DNA of 49,866 nucleotides from Palaeococcus ferrophilus DSM 13482 (GCF_000966265.1 NZ_LANF01000015.1:1-49866); one strand, 5' to 3'; shown: positions 30,066-38,518, counted from the stretch's first letter. A program made the numbers and translations. The notes: generated from the letters alone by a model not told the origin.

Positions 30066-31010
30066 TTGTATAAGGTGAAAGAAACCCTTGATGACGTTCT
30101 TAATCTCACGGTTAAGAGCGTGGACATACCCCGCAACGGGGTTATTGACTCAATAGCGCTTCTCGCCAACCTCACGCTTAGCAATGCTGGAGCTTCAGCC
30201 GCCAACCTCACTTATGATGATGTTCTAAAGGCTATAAACGAGATTAGGGTCGTTTCTAACGGTAACGTGGTTCACTATGCGCTGAAGGGACAGGATATCG
30301 CTTACATGAACATTTACGACACTCACGGGAAGGCGCTTGACCTGTCCGGAACTGTGAGCGTTCCGGCTGGGGGTTCTACGAGCGTTAGCTTCCTCATAAT
30401 CCTCGACGCTGGGAAGATTCACGCACTCATAAAAGACCAGTTGCAGGCTAAGGTTGAATGGAACACTTCAATAGCCACCGATGTAACCCTTAGCGACGCT
30501 GAGGTTAAGATAACTCTCGATAAGGAGGTTTACGAGAGCGGAGAAGAGTATGTTATGACCTACGCCGGCGCTGAGTGGGGTGAGATATTCATCGAGGAGC
30601 CGAAGGTTTACGCTATCGAGAAGAGCTTTAACGCACTTGGAGAGCTTACGGAAGTCTTTGAGCTTCCGGTGGGTTCAGTCCTTAAGAGAGCGCTTCTTGT
30701 CTTCTACGACGACACCGGAGCGAGAGCTGACATTGTGGATAAGTATGCGCTTGTTAGGACGAGGCCGGCACGCATACAGCTTTACAAGATTGACTACAAC
30801 ACTTCGAGAGAGCTTGACAAGGTGCAGTATAAGCTTAGTTCCGTTCCCACCGGAATGACCATGTTTGACTACGACATGGAGATTTGGCCGGGTGGCCTTG
30901 ACATGAGGGACATGCCGAGTGGAACTTTCAAGATTGCGCTTAAGACCACCGCAAGCGGTAAGGTTCGCTACATAAGCCATGAGGTTGTTCCTCAGCTGAT
31001 AAGCCTTTGA
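30066..31010 (+). CDS. candidate major capsid protein (double jelly-roll type)
   Basis: A 314-residue beta-rich protein from TTG 30066 (GGAGGTGAG just before it; GTG 30057 overlaps that site). Strand-rich segments such as VDIPRNGVIDSIALLANLTL, GTVSVPAGGSTSVSFLIIL and FELPVGSVLKRALLVFYDD recur in two halves, the second starting near residue 180, as in PRD1/STIV-like capsid proteins. It lacks a signal peptide and sits in the expected place downstream of the packaging ATPase. Capsid identity is inference from size, composition and synteny, not from a search. Confidence 0.6.
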   Translation: MYKVKETLDDVLNLTVKSVDIPRNGVIDSIALLANLTLSNAGASAANLTYDDVLKAINEIRVVSNGNVVHYALKGQDIAYMNIYDTHGKALDLSGTVSVPAGGSTSVSFLIILDAGKIHALIKDQLQAKVEWNTSIATDVTLSDAEVKITLDKEVYESGEEYVMTYAGAEWGEIFIEEPKVYAIEKSFNALGELTEVFELPVGSVLKRALLVFYDDTGARADIVDKYALVRTRPARIQLYKIDYNTSRELDKVQYKLSSVPTGMTMFDYDMEIWPGGLDMRDMPSGTFKIALKTTASGKVRYISHEVVPQLISL

Positions 31011-31030
31011 AGGCTTTTCATCTCTTTTAC

Positions 31031-31070
31031 TTTGCTTAAATCAGCCGGTTAAAATCAGTTTTGCTTAAAT
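31031..31070 (+). promoter_or_regulatory. paired TTTGCTTAAAT promoter words
   Basis: TTTGCTTAAAT occurs at 31031-31041 and again at 31060-31070, 29 bases apart; the first continues as TCAGCCGG. A similar word, CTTAAAATCAGCGG, lies at 34622-34635 before the terminal toxin-antitoxin genes. These resemble the GCTTAAA end of the 44-bp modules and probably are element promoters. Confidence 0.5.
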
Positions 31071-31090
31071 AAGGTCGTGAGGTGGGTTAA

Positions 31091-31642
31091 ATGGCGTGGA
31101 GTTGGAAAGAGTATTATGAGAAGAAGAAAGCGCTTGAAGCTAAGCTAAAATCACTCAATCCTGGACAGTCGGGGTATTGGCAAACGATGCGGGAACTTCA
31201 GGAGCTGGAGAGGCAGGCGAACGCACAGCGTTATTCTGAAGGGATGAAGAGGAACGAAACACAGCTTAAGAGGTATGGGGACGCTTATAAGGTGGTTTAC
31301 GAGCGTAATAAGGCGCTTTATGAGAAACAGTGGGGGAAAGCAGTTACGGTGGCGAAGCCACGGGAGATTGAGAAGAACACGGGGATTAAGACGGTTCCAA
31401 AACCGGCACCTAAGCCGATTCCTAAGCCTATCGGAATGCCTAACCCGAACATACCTAAGCCGATTCTAAAACCACAGCCGGATGTGGTAGTTAAGCCGAA
31501 GCCTATGCCAAAGCCGGAGGTCGAGAAGAAGCCGGTTCCTAAGACGGTTCAGGCTACGAGCACGAAGCAGGAGATTGACGTTAAAAAGCTGATTCTCTAC
31601 GGTGCGGGGTTGTATCTTCTCATAAGGGTTCTAAGAGGGTGA
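31091..31642 (+). CDS. Pro/Lys-rich protein with C-terminal membrane anchor
   Basis: A 183-residue protein: residues 1-85 are a charged helical region (YEKKKALEAKLKSL; MRELQELERQANAQRY), about 95-155 a repeat of PKP and KPxP units (PKPAPKPIPKPI; KPKPMPKPEVEKKPVPK), and the last 17 residues a membrane segment LILYGAGLYLLIRVL. Such rods often span a virion or cell-wall gap. No enzymatic motif. It begins the group behind the paired promoter words. Confidence 0.65.
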   Translation: MAWSWKEYYEKKKALEAKLKSLNPGQSGYWQTMRELQELERQANAQRYSEGMKRNETQLKRYGDAYKVVYERNKALYEKQWGKAVTVAKPREIEKNTGIKTVPKPAPKPIPKPIGMPNPNIPKPILKPQPDVVVKPKPMPKPEVEKKPVPKTVQATSTKQEIDVKKLILYGAGLYLLIRVLRG

Positions 31643-31647
31643 GGAGA

Positions 31648-32235
31648 ATGGCGGTTCCAGCTTTTGCTATGGCTTACAAGGAGAAGGATGACATTATAAG
31701 GCTTATAGCTTACGCTTTCGTTGGCATTGCGGTTCTCTACATGCTGTATAAGCTGTTCGGAGCGTTCCGGAGCCTTGGGGAGAAGATAGAGAAGACGCTT
31801 CAGGGAGTGAAAGAGGGACTTAATGAGGTTGCAGAATACGGGGTAACTAAGCCTGTTACTCCGGAGGACACGAAGGCTATTATCGAGAAGAGAGCTTCAA
31901 AGGAGCCGGAGAAGCCTTATCTTGTCGAGAAGAGCATTTATGAGGGTCTTAAGGAGCAGGGGAAGGAACTTCCGAAGAACGTTAAGCCGTATAGCTTGAA
32001 GGGGAGCATTGAGAAGGCGCCGATTAAGACGGAGAGGAAAACAACGCCTGCAATCGGTTCTAAGTTGGGTTTGTGGACTACAAAGAAGGAGGAGCCGGTT
32101 AAAATTGAAAAGCCGGTTAAGAGCGAGAGCGAGAAGCTTAGGGAGGAGATAATGAAGTTTAAGCATGCGAGGGGTGAGAAACTGAAAGATTACCACCATA
32201 CTCTCCCCTTATCCCCACCAGCTTACATGAGGTGA
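31648..32235 (+). CDS. membrane-anchored hypothetical protein, 195 residues
   Basis: From ATG 31648 after GTGAGGAG. One membrane segment near 17-37 (LIAYAFVGIAVLYMLYKLFG) then a long charged, helical and disordered tail (EKIEKTLQGVKEGLNEVAEY; KPVKSESEKLREEIMKF). Together with the preceding C-terminally anchored protein it looks like a pair of structural membrane proteins. No family is recognised. Confidence 0.62.
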   Translation: MAVPAFAMAYKEKDDIIRLIAYAFVGIAVLYMLYKLFGAFRSLGEKIEKTLQGVKEGLNEVAEYGVTKPVTPEDTKAIIEKRASKEPEKPYLVEKSIYEGLKEQGKELPKNVKPYSLKGSIEKAPIKTERKTTPAIGSKLGLWTTKKEEPVKIEKPVKSESEKLREEIMKFKHARGEKLKDYHHTLPLSPPAYMR

Positions 32236-32239
32236 TAAC

Positions 32240-32341
32240 ATGAAGTTGGACAGGGAGACAGTCTTTCAGGCTTTTATCCTCTTCATTTTGTGGGTGGCTT
32301 TTCAGGTCGAGTTTAAGAAGTTCCTCGACAGGGTGAGGTGA
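32240..32341 (+). CDS. 33-residue membrane peptide
   Basis: ATG 32240 follows GAGGTGATA. The peptide (KLDRETVFQAFILFILWVAF then QVEFKKFLDRVR) has a polar start, one membrane helix and a basic amphipathic tail. It resembles the 35-residue peptide at 29926, so these may be a small family of virion membrane peptides. Confidence 0.55.
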   Translation: MKLDRETVFQAFILFILWVAFQVEFKKFLDRVR

Positions 32342-32346
32342 AAGTC

Positions 32347-32547
32347 ATGATAGAATACGAACTCCTCAGTGCTGGAGCCACGGCGGTAATCACCGCTCTC
32401 CTAACGGCGGTGGCAACTTCGAAGGCTAACGAGCGGGTGTTAAAGAACATCATGGAGAGGATGGAGGACATGGAGGAGAGGATTTACAATCATGAGAACC
32501 GGCTTTCCCGGCTTGAAGGCCGGATTGTTGGGAGTGTGATAAAATGA
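32347..32547 (+). CDS. small membrane-anchored coiled-coil protein
   Basis: A 66-residue protein from ATG 32347 with a membrane segment ALSAGATAVITALLTAV-like (residues 6-23) and a coiled coil (LKNIMERMEDMEERIYNHEN). The plan is the same as for the coiled-coil proteins of the left arm, in miniature. The stop overlaps the next ATG. Confidence 0.6.
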   Translation: MIEYELLSAGATAVITALLTAVATSKANERVLKNIMERMEDMEERIYNHENRLSRLEGRIVGSVIK

Positions 32548-32822
32548 GTAGGAAACCCCGGTATAAATACCTTGGAAAGCGGGTTAAAGACCGGGGAAAG
32601 AATGGGTTAGATTCAGCGAGTGAGTTTTACGACATGATTAAAGCGATTATGAGGGATTACAAGGCTGGACGGATTACGGGGAGGATGGCGAGGGGTAGGC
32701 TTCTCTTACTTTATCGCCTCAGCTTCAAAAAGAACAACTCGAAGATTCAGCACTTGCAGAATTCAACGCTCCAGAGGATTAGGAGAGCGATAAAGAAGGC
32801 CATGAGCGAGGTTAAGGGGTGA
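32544..32822 (+). CDS. basic hypothetical protein, 92 residues
   Basis: Strongly basic (about 26 Lys/Arg), helical, with RKPRYKYLGKRVKDRGKNG at the start and LQRIRRAIKKAMSEVKG at the end. Likely to bind nucleic acid or act inside a capsid. The C-terminal IMSEVKKSYKK-like motif also occurs in the antitoxin-like protein at 34646 (VQAIMSEVKKS). No family is recognised. Confidence 0.58.
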   Translation: MSRKPRYKYLGKRVKDRGKNGLDSASEFYDMIKAIMRDYKAGRITGRMARGRLLLLYRLSFKKNNSKIQHLQNSTLQRIRRAIKKAMSEVKG

Positions 32823-32827
32823 GGCGC

Positions 32828-33061
32828 ATGGTAGGGGTTAATCTAATTGACTTCCGGAGGACTGAAGCGGGGACGAAGCCGAAGGGGATACGGCTTGAGA
32901 AGCCGGTTAAGCGGGAAGATGGAGTTAAAACACTCGAAGAGGGGGTTAAAGTGCAATCGGTTGATGTTTCGGGACTTTTGAACCTCTTAAAGCTTTTTGC
33001 ACTCGTAGTGTTCGCCATAGTTCTCGCTGGACTCTTCATTGAAGGGGTGAGGAAGAGATGA
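32828..33061 (+). CDS. small membrane protein with charged N-terminus
   Basis: A 77-residue protein from ATG 32828 after GGGGTGAGG. A charged region (RRTEAGTKPKGIRLEKPVK) precedes a C-terminal membrane segment LLKLFALVVFAIVLAGLFI and a basic end. The stop overlaps the next ATG as ATGA. Position among virion genes suggests a structural role. Confidence 0.58.
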   Translation: MVGVNLIDFRRTEAGTKPKGIRLEKPVKREDGVKTLEEGVKVQSVDVSGLLNLLKLFALVVFAIVLAGLFIEGVRKR

Positions 33062-33399
33062 CGGAAGAGATAGTTAATGCTTATTTTGAGCCGGCAGATA
33101 ATGCTGTAATCGAGCTAACGGACACGGAGCGGTCAGTAACTTATGATTTTGGCACTCCGGTAAGGCTAACGGCGGTTTCAATATCTCATGGGAACGATGA
33201 TTACATTACCGTGAGCCTTTACAAGTTCGGGGATACTAAGCCGTTCTGGTCGGCAAAGTTCTACAAAGGCCTAAACGGTCAGGTTTTCATCCAGCCAATC
33301 CCTAAAACTGCCGTTAGAAAAATTGTGGTAAAAGCGGAGCCGGGAGGAACCTTAACCTCAATAGATGACCCTGTTATTGTGAACATTAGTTACATCTAA
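33058..33399 (+). CDS. beta-rich protein, possible minor virion component
   Basis: A 113-residue protein with repeated strands (VTYDFGTPVRLTAVSISHG; YITVSLYKFG; GQVFIQPIPK; KIVVKAEPGG), no membrane segment and no cysteine. It looks like a single beta-sandwich or jelly-roll of the kind found at vertices. ATGA start. Function is inference. Confidence 0.58.
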   Translation: MTEEIVNAYFEPADNAVIELTDTERSVTYDFGTPVRLTAVSISHGNDDYITVSLYKFGDTKPFWSAKFYKGLNGQVFIQPIPKTAVRKIVVKAEPGGTLTSIDDPVIVNISYI

Positions 33400-33410
33400 A
33401 GGTGAGAAGC

Positions 33411-33668
33411 ATGCCAATAACGTTAATCTTCGTAGGTGGGAAACTGAGCGAGGAGAAGACCATCGAGGCCGAAATCCTTGAAGGATTGTTCGAGACACAA
33501 AGCACAGCGCACAGGTCACTAAATGTTGGGGGAATACTAATAGAAAGTGGTGTAAATTGGGGACTAGGACTCCCCGAAATGGATGAATTGAGAGAACCCA
33601 GTATAACTCTCTCTACCGTTTATGGTGGAGGAGTCGCTATTTTGGGAGGAGCAACACAAATTAGTTGA
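33411..33668 (+). CDS. hypothetical protein, 85 residues
   Basis: From ATG 33411 after GGTGAGAAGC. A strand-rich small protein (PITLIFVGGKLSEEKTIEAE; SVYGGGVAILGGATQ) with a Gly-rich C-terminus. No family is recognised. It directly precedes the large beta protein. Confidence 0.55.
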   Translation: MPITLIFVGGKLSEEKTIEAEILEGLFETQSTAHRSLNVGGILIESGVNWGLGLPEMDELREPSITLSTVYGGGVAILGGATQIS

Positions 33669-33683
33669 GGGGGGGTGAGGTAA

Positions 33684-34607
33684 ATGGCGTTAGATGTGGC
33701 CTTTGTTAAGTATATGAATGAGGCAATAAGCAACGCCTATTTGACTTTTCCACAGAGAATAACGAACCTGTTTCCGATAGACCTCTATGTGAAGTTGAAG
33801 ATAGCGAACCAAGGAAACCAGTTATGGCATTTCAAGGATGACGGAAGCGGACGGTATGTTTCGGATACTGAATTCAACTTAGGATTGCTTTCGGCGAACT
33901 CTTCATTAGACGCTACGGTTCCAATTGAGGGAACGCTACCGTCCGAAACCTCAAAAGACCAAATCCAGATGACAGTAGAACTATACACCGACAGCGCTTA
34001 TACTAAACTATACGCCAGCCAGAGTATTTTTGTGAATGTGCACATGTATATCCAGCAGAGCGACGGATTATGGGGGAGTGCAACACTTGCCGAAAATCAG
34101 GTCGTGTATAAAAAGTGGACTCAAACTTTCGGGAGCGTTACAAAGTCGTTCACAAATAAAGGACAAATTGGGAGCGTTTCATACGTTAATACAGTAGATG
34201 GGTTATACCTCTATTTCTGGGGAGCGTCTAACACGCTCAATGATTATTACCTCGGAGTAAGGGATGCCGATAGCGTGCTGGGAGTATATCCTGGGATTGA
34301 AGGGGGATATATTTCCGGAGACTCTCCGAACTGGAGGGGTTACATCCAGCTGAAGGATTACGACGGGAGTAATCCGGTGAACTTCCAGAATAAGTTTGTG
34401 GCGTTCACGTCAAAGAATGAGTTTGGGGACAATAATGTTACTGCGGGACTGTTCGCAAACACTATTACAATGTCGGCTGGGTCGTCGTTTAAGTTCGTGA
34501 TAAATGCGCTGGACGCTTGGGTTGGCACGGAGAGGACGAGTTACACCGGCGCAACTACTCAGCATCTCAATATTGGGGATATAGTTATATTTCATCCTCT
34601 CCCGTGA
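33684..34607 (+). CDS. large beta-rich protein, candidate virion surface or spike protein
   Basis: A 307-residue protein from ATG 33684 after GGGGTGAGGT. It is rich in Thr, Ser, Asn, Tyr and Gly with many short strands (LYVKLKIANQGNQLWHF; ELYTDSAYTKLYASQSIF; YLYFWGASNTLNDYYLGV). No cysteine, no membrane segment, no signal peptide. Such composition is usual for virus turret or receptor-binding proteins. Codons are less biased than in the MCM region. Assignment rests on composition and position. Confidence 0.6.
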   Translation: MALDVAFVKYMNEAISNAYLTFPQRITNLFPIDLYVKLKIANQGNQLWHFKDDGSGRYVSDTEFNLGLLSANSSLDATVPIEGTLPSETSKDQIQMTVELYTDSAYTKLYASQSIFVNVHMYIQQSDGLWGSATLAENQVVYKKWTQTFGSVTKSFTNKGQIGSVSYVNTVDGLYLYFWGASNTLNDYYLGVRDADSVLGVYPGIEGGYISGDSPNWRGYIQLKDYDGSNPVNFQNKFVAFTSKNEFGDNNVTAGLFANTITMSAGSSFKFVINALDAWVGTERTSYTGATTQHLNIGDIVIFHPLP

Positions 34608-34645
34608 AACTTCTCTTTTTTCTTAAAATCAGCGGAGGGGTTTAA

Positions 34646-34987
34646 ATGGCGTCGAGAGTTAATCTTAAGAGCAAAAAGACGAAGGTAAATACGGTGAGAA
34701 AAATGGCCACAAATATCAAGTTTAGGTTCCTCTCGGGTGAGGAAGTGGCAACCGATCTTATCACTGCAATAGCCAATAAAATCCATGAAAAGCCGGAGGA
34801 CGTAGCGTGGTTTATCGAAGTCAAAACCATAATGGATAAACTTGGAACCGGCGAGTTCTCCAGGAATTCAAAGCCTGAGCCTCTAAAAACTTCAAAGAGC
34901 GTTCAGGCGATAATGAGTGAGGTTAAGAAGTCATACAAGAAGTTTAAGCGGATTGAGGCTAAAATGAAGAAGGCCGGACTGGTGTGA
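34646..34987 (+). CDS. antitoxin-like protein partner of the PIN-domain gene
   Basis: A 113-residue basic protein, separated by three bases from a PIN-domain gene. N-terminal basic stretch (SRVNLKSKKTKVNTVRK), a middle region (VATDLITAIANKIHEKPEDV) and a helical end (IMSEVKKSYKKFKRIEAKMK). It has no standard RHH or AbrB motif. The partner position of the gene is the basis of the call. Confidence 0.6.
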   Translation: MASRVNLKSKKTKVNTVRKMATNIKFRFLSGEEVATDLITAIANKIHEKPEDVAWFIEVKTIMDKLGTGEFSRNSKPEPLKTSKSVQAIMSEVKKSYKKFKRIEAKMKKAGLV

Positions 34988-34990
34988 TCC

Positions 34991-35548
34991 ATGCCGAGGG
35001 GTAAAATCAGGACGGTATTTGACACGTCTATTTTAGTGAGTGCTCTTAAATCCCGCTCACCCTCAAGGAGTCCGGCATGGTTCTGCCTCACGTGCCTTAA
35101 GGAGAAGTTCCTTGAGAACTACGTTTCCAGCGAGATTATTGAAGAAATGAAGTTTACTCTGGCTGTAATTGCTGTGGAAGTGGCTTCAAAAAATAATCGG
35201 AAGGGTGTTTTGGCTCTCGCGGATGAACTCATTAGGGTCATACACCTAAATTCAACGAAGATCAAGCCTAAGGTGGACTTCTCAAAGGATTCCTCGGTGA
35301 TTCGGATTATTAAGGATGAGTCCGATGTTAAGTTTCTTAACGTTCTCTACTCTGCAAAGGCGAAGTTTCTCCTTACTCAGAATACCAGCCACTTTGGGAA
35401 TTTTGTAATATCTGAGGGTAAAACTGGAAAGGCAAAGATACGGCAACATTACTTCAATATCATGACTGCGAGAGAATTCCAAAGTTACCTAAGTTTGGCA
35501 CATCCAAAGATCGCAGAAAAGTGTAAGAAAAAGAGGAAAAAGGCTTAG
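34991..35548 (+). CDS. PIN-domain toxin (COG1569-like)
   Basis: A 185-residue PIN-domain protein: RTVFDTSILVSALKS gives the first Asp, then VSSEIIEEMKF (Glu), DESDVKFLNVLYSAKAKFLLTQN (Asp pair region) and NTSHFG. This matches the larger archaeal 'putative toxin, PIN family'. It is next to the integrase end and converges with it, overlapping by four bases. It probably cuts RNA when the antitoxin is lost, favouring retention of the element. Confidence 0.78.
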   Translation: MPRGKIRTVFDTSILVSALKSRSPSRSPAWFCLTCLKEKFLENYVSSEIIEEMKFTLAVIAVEVASKNNRKGVLALADELIRVIHLNSTKIKPKVDFSKDSSVIRIIKDESDVKFLNVLYSAKAKFLLTQNTSHFGNFVISEGKTGKAKIRQHYFNIMTAREFQSYLSLAHPKIAEKCKKKRKKA

Positions 35549-36552
35549 CTGAGGAAGGCAAACATGCCTTTCTCCATCAGCTTCTTATATTCTTTTACCG
35601 CACCCTCTAATGCTTGCTTAATGTTCACGTAGTTTTGCCATGCTCCCTTCTCGTCATTCCTCGACTGGATGAAGTTTATCATTGTCCTATTCCCTTTAAG
35701 CTCGTAGAATGCCTTGTTAAAGAACCAGTCCCTAATGTTGCTCGCTCCCGCTTTCTCTTTTGATGCATTCTTTAAGAACCGCATGTTGGAAGTCCGGAGA
35801 GGCATATCCTTGAACAAGTCCTTGTTTTTGAGTAGCTCATCCCCCAGCCATTTAGGCATGATGGCGAAAAACCCTTTCTTCTTCCCTTTCCCATACTTCG
35901 TAATATCAAAGGCTACAACGTCCCCAAAGTCCTCATACTTCTTAACCGTCCCTGCTCCAATGTCCCGGAGTAGGTTTAGGATTTGTGAGGCTCTTCCCCC
36001 TGTATAAATCAGCGTGAGGTAGAGGTAATAACGGTAGTCCTTTTCCTTTTCGAGGTTCTCTATTATCGCTTTCATGGTTTTCTCGTCGGCGGGTTTTCCC
36101 TCCATTTTGGGGGAACTCTTAACCTTTACCTGTCGGTTCATGGCCTGAATCTCTGCCATGTCAATCTCTTTATACTTGAAGTCGAGGAGGAACTTAAAGA
36201 ACTTCTTTAAGCCTTTCACTTGGCTGTCTGGGATGTGGTCAATGCTGAGAAAGTCAATGGCTTCGTTGATTTTGTGGTTTTTGAAGAAGCGGTTTAGGCC
36301 GTTCCAATAATCCTTAAATCTCGCTTTGCTTAGCTTCCCTTCTTTTACTTGTTTGTCCATGTAGACTTTGAATTCTTCTTTATATTTTCTCCAGAGCTCG
36401 TTAAGGTAGGCCGAACGTTCACTTTTGTGCTTTTTAGTTGTCAAAGCCTCTTCTGTAAAAACGTTATGGGGTGGCTCGTTTTCGAGAACTGCTGTTTGTG
36501 AGGTGTCCACTTCTCCATTGCAATGGTTACGCCTTGCCAAGGCGGCGCTCAT
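35545..36552 (-). pseudogene. int(C): int(C): catalytic fragment of the split SSV-type integrase
   Basis: From the ATG inside the attachment repeat (MSAALARR, shared with int(N)) the frame gives 335 residues: an N-terminal core-binding part (about 45-135) and a tyrosine-recombinase domain with R187 (IYTGGRASQIL), K around 222-226, a later Arg (R289 or R298) and nucleophile Y308 (AWQNYVNIK). In the integrated state the full gene is broken, so the enzyme should not be made whole. Recombinases of this type (for example from pTN3) can also promote chromosome inversions. Confidence 0.88.
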
Positions 36553-36573
36553 ACCAGGCTGAGCTACCGGCCC
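36530..36573 (-). pseudogene. tRNA-Ala 5' half left at the right end
   Basis: The first 44 bases of tRNA-Ala(GGC), from the 5' acceptor strand through the anticodon stem, are duplicated here without the 3' half. They cannot form a tRNA; this is the host's original 5' half, still behind the original promoter, and now continuing into int(C). Confidence 0.9.
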
Positions 36574-36580
36574 ACCCGAT
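36530..36580. repeat. attR, 51-bp attachment repeat
   Basis: Identical to 18419-18469. The int(C) start codon is within it. The sequences flanking the repeat differ from those of attL from the first base on each side. Confidence 0.95.
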
Positions 36581-36608
36581 GCGTGCCGTATTCACCTTCT
36601 TCGGTTGC

Positions 36609-36616
36609 TTTATAAA
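36609..36616 (-). promoter_or_regulatory. original promoter of the tRNA-Ala/tRNA-Val operon
   Basis: TTTATAAA with BRE ACCGAAAAA on the minus strand, about 36-43 bases before the 5' end of the tRNA half. After integration it drives only the tRNA half and int(C). It matches the int(N) promoter at 18 of 19 core positions. Confidence 0.75.
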
Positions 36617-36689
36617 TTTTTCGGTTGGGTGAGGAGGTGGGAGCCTTTCCCCAGAAACCCTTATTAGCCCCGGGAACGTAGGAAAAATC

Positions 36690-37253
36690 ATGAAAAGCGT
36701 GAGGGTTAAGGTGCTGTCATTCAGATGTCCCCTTCGCGCTCTCCCCCGCTGGAGGGAGGCCAGAGCGTGCGTGGAGCACGGTCACCTGGTCGTGAGGTTC
36801 CTTCTGAGGGGAGCACCCGTGGGGGAGCTTTGCCTCCCGCTGAGGACACTTTCGGACGTCTCCAATCTTCCTTTCCTGCCGCCCGGCTCCGCCGCCCTGC
36901 GCTTCTCGCTTCCGGCTGGCGAGCACGTTTTGGCCTTGAGGGTTGGCAAAAATCCTTTGATATACAGCGTGGAAGAGTACGAGTACCTCCTTCACTTGAT
37001 ATTCTCCGCGGCCCTTGGCGGCGTTTCCCTTGGTCTATCGCGGGAGGGAAAGGTCTACGAGCGGGCCTCTATTAAGCTCATGCCCGGGGAGCTCATCCTC
37101 ATTGGGAGCGAGCCGGTTTACGTGAGGCACCTGGATAACAGCAAGGTCATAGCGGACGACGACAGGAAGTTCTTTTTAAACGCCTCCGAGAGGGCACTGC
37201 GCCTCATGAGGCGCTACCTCGAGAGATATAAACCAAAAATAGAGGGGGATTAG
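36690..37253 (+). CDS. conserved hypothetical protein, 187 residues
   Basis: First host gene right of the element. A soluble protein of strands and helices (RVKVLSFRCPL; HLVVRFLLRGAPVGELCLPL; GELILIGSEPVYVRHLDNSK) ending in a basic helix (ASERALRLMRRYLERYKP). The N-terminal half looks like a beta-barrel of the PH or CheF-like type, but I cannot confirm a family. Its stop overlaps the convergent propeller gene by four bases. Confidence 0.6.
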   Translation: MKSVRVKVLSFRCPLRALPRWREARACVEHGHLVVRFLLRGAPVGELCLPLRTLSDVSNLPFLPPGSAALRFSLPAGEHVLALRVGKNPLIYSVEEYEYLLHLIFSAALGGVSLGLSREGKVYERASIKLMPGELILIGSEPVYVRHLDNSKVIADDDRKFFLNASERALRLMRRYLERYKPKIEGD

Positions 37254-38518
37254 GCCTTCTTCCGGCCAACCTTCCCGACGATCCCGGCCAGAACCACGAG
37301 GATGATGCCCACGCCGATGTAAACGTATGCCCTCTCCCGATCTTTCGCGTCAAGGTTTATTAAGTAGACCCTGCCGCGCCCCGTGCCCACGAGAACCTCA
37401 TCGCCCAGCGCGTCGAGGCTCCTCACGTAGCCGGTGTCGAGCTCCATCAGCACCTTGCCGTTGGTGGGGTCAACCACGTAGAAGAGCCCCATGTCGTATG
37501 TGGTGCCGTTTTCCTGCTTGAACGCCCCCGTCCCCACGAGGAGCTTCCCTTCGTGGAACTTCACCACCTTAACGCGGTACGGGAAGTTCGCCTCCCAGAG
37601 AACCTCCTTGGAGTTCAGGTCAAGGGCTTCAAGCTTGCCGGTGTCACCCTCTACGCCTCCTATGTAGGCAGTATCGCCGTTGATTTCGATGTCTTCGACG
37701 TAGAAGCTGTCTCCCTCCCATTCAACGTTGCCCTCGCTGTTTATGAGGAAGAGCTTTCCAGCCACGTTCTCAAACCCTGTCCCCACGAGCGCCCTGTTCC
37801 TCCAGAGCTCGAGGTCGCGCACCCACCACTTCGTGTCAACGCTCCAGAGAAGCTTCCCATCTTCGCTTACCCCGTAGACGTTTCCGAAGTAGTACTTCAT
37901 GCGGTAGCCGGAGGGGGCTCCACTTCCCACGTATACTATTCTATCCCCCTTCCGAACCCTTCCGAGCGTGCCGTTTAGCTCGAGGAACCAGTCCTCTTTA
38001 ATACCCTCCCCTGTTATCTCCCACCTGTAGAGCCGTCCCCATGTCTCGTTTGCCCTTCCCTCGCCAATCCACCACCCGTCAACGACGTAAAGGCTATCCT
38101 TTAGGTCGAAGTCGAAGAACGAGCCGTAGGTGATGTTACCGGACATAATAGAGCCGTTCTCCTTGAGAAGCCATACCTTTCCAAGGGCCCCAAACCAGTC
38201 CTCCGGGCCCCGGCTTATGTCCGTTCCGACGATAAGCCTGCCGTCGAGGGGCTCCAGCTTCCTCACGAAGCCGACTTCCTGTGTCCACTCCTCGCTCCCG
38301 TTGAGCGTATAGAAGCTAACGTTTCCCCTGTACCATATCACGCCTTTGATATTGTCAATGTGCCCGAACCCCACGTACGCTCCCTCGGGCGTGAGCCTAA
38401 CGCTCTCCACGGTTCCGGGAACTTTGACCTCCCATATTATGGGGCTCTGACTTCCACTCGCGAGGAGCGAGGCCATGAGAAGGAAAGTTATTATCACAAC
38501 GGTTTTCTTCATTCTCAT
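37250..38518 (-). CDS. exported beta-propeller (PQQ-like repeat) protein, membrane-anchored
   Basis: A 422-residue protein with a signal peptide (VVIITFLLMASLLASGSQ), about seven repeated blades with the pattern D-x-x-G-x-V-L-W-E/S (SKEVLWEANFPYRV; EDGKLLWSVDTKW; NGKVLMELDTGYVRSL; GRGRVYLINLDAK) and a C-terminal membrane segment VYIGVGIILVVLAGIVG. Proteins of this plan are common on the Thermococcus surface as binding or scaffold proteins. Ligand unknown. The minus-strand start faces the HEAT-repeat gene. Confidence 0.8.
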   Translation of the reverse strand: MRMKKTVVIITFLLMASLLASGSQSPIIWEVKVPGTVESVRLTPEGAYVGFGHIDNIKGVIWYRGNVSFYTLNGSEEWTQEVGFVRKLEPLDGRLIVGTDISRGPEDWFGALGKVWLLKENGSIMSGNITYGSFFDFDLKDSLYVVDGWWIGEGRANETWGRLYRWEITGEGIKEDWFLELNGTLGRVRKGDRIVYVGSGAPSGYRMKYYFGNVYGVSEDGKLLWSVDTKWWVRDLELWRNRALVGTGFENVAGKLFLINSEGNVEWEGDSFYVEDIEINGDTAYIGGVEGDTGKLEALDLNSKEVLWEANFPYRVKVVKFHEGKLLVGTGAFKQENGTTYDMGLFYVVDPTNGKVLMELDTGYVRSLDALGDEVLVGTGRGRVYLINLDAKDRERAYVYIGVGIILVVLAGIVGKVGRKKA

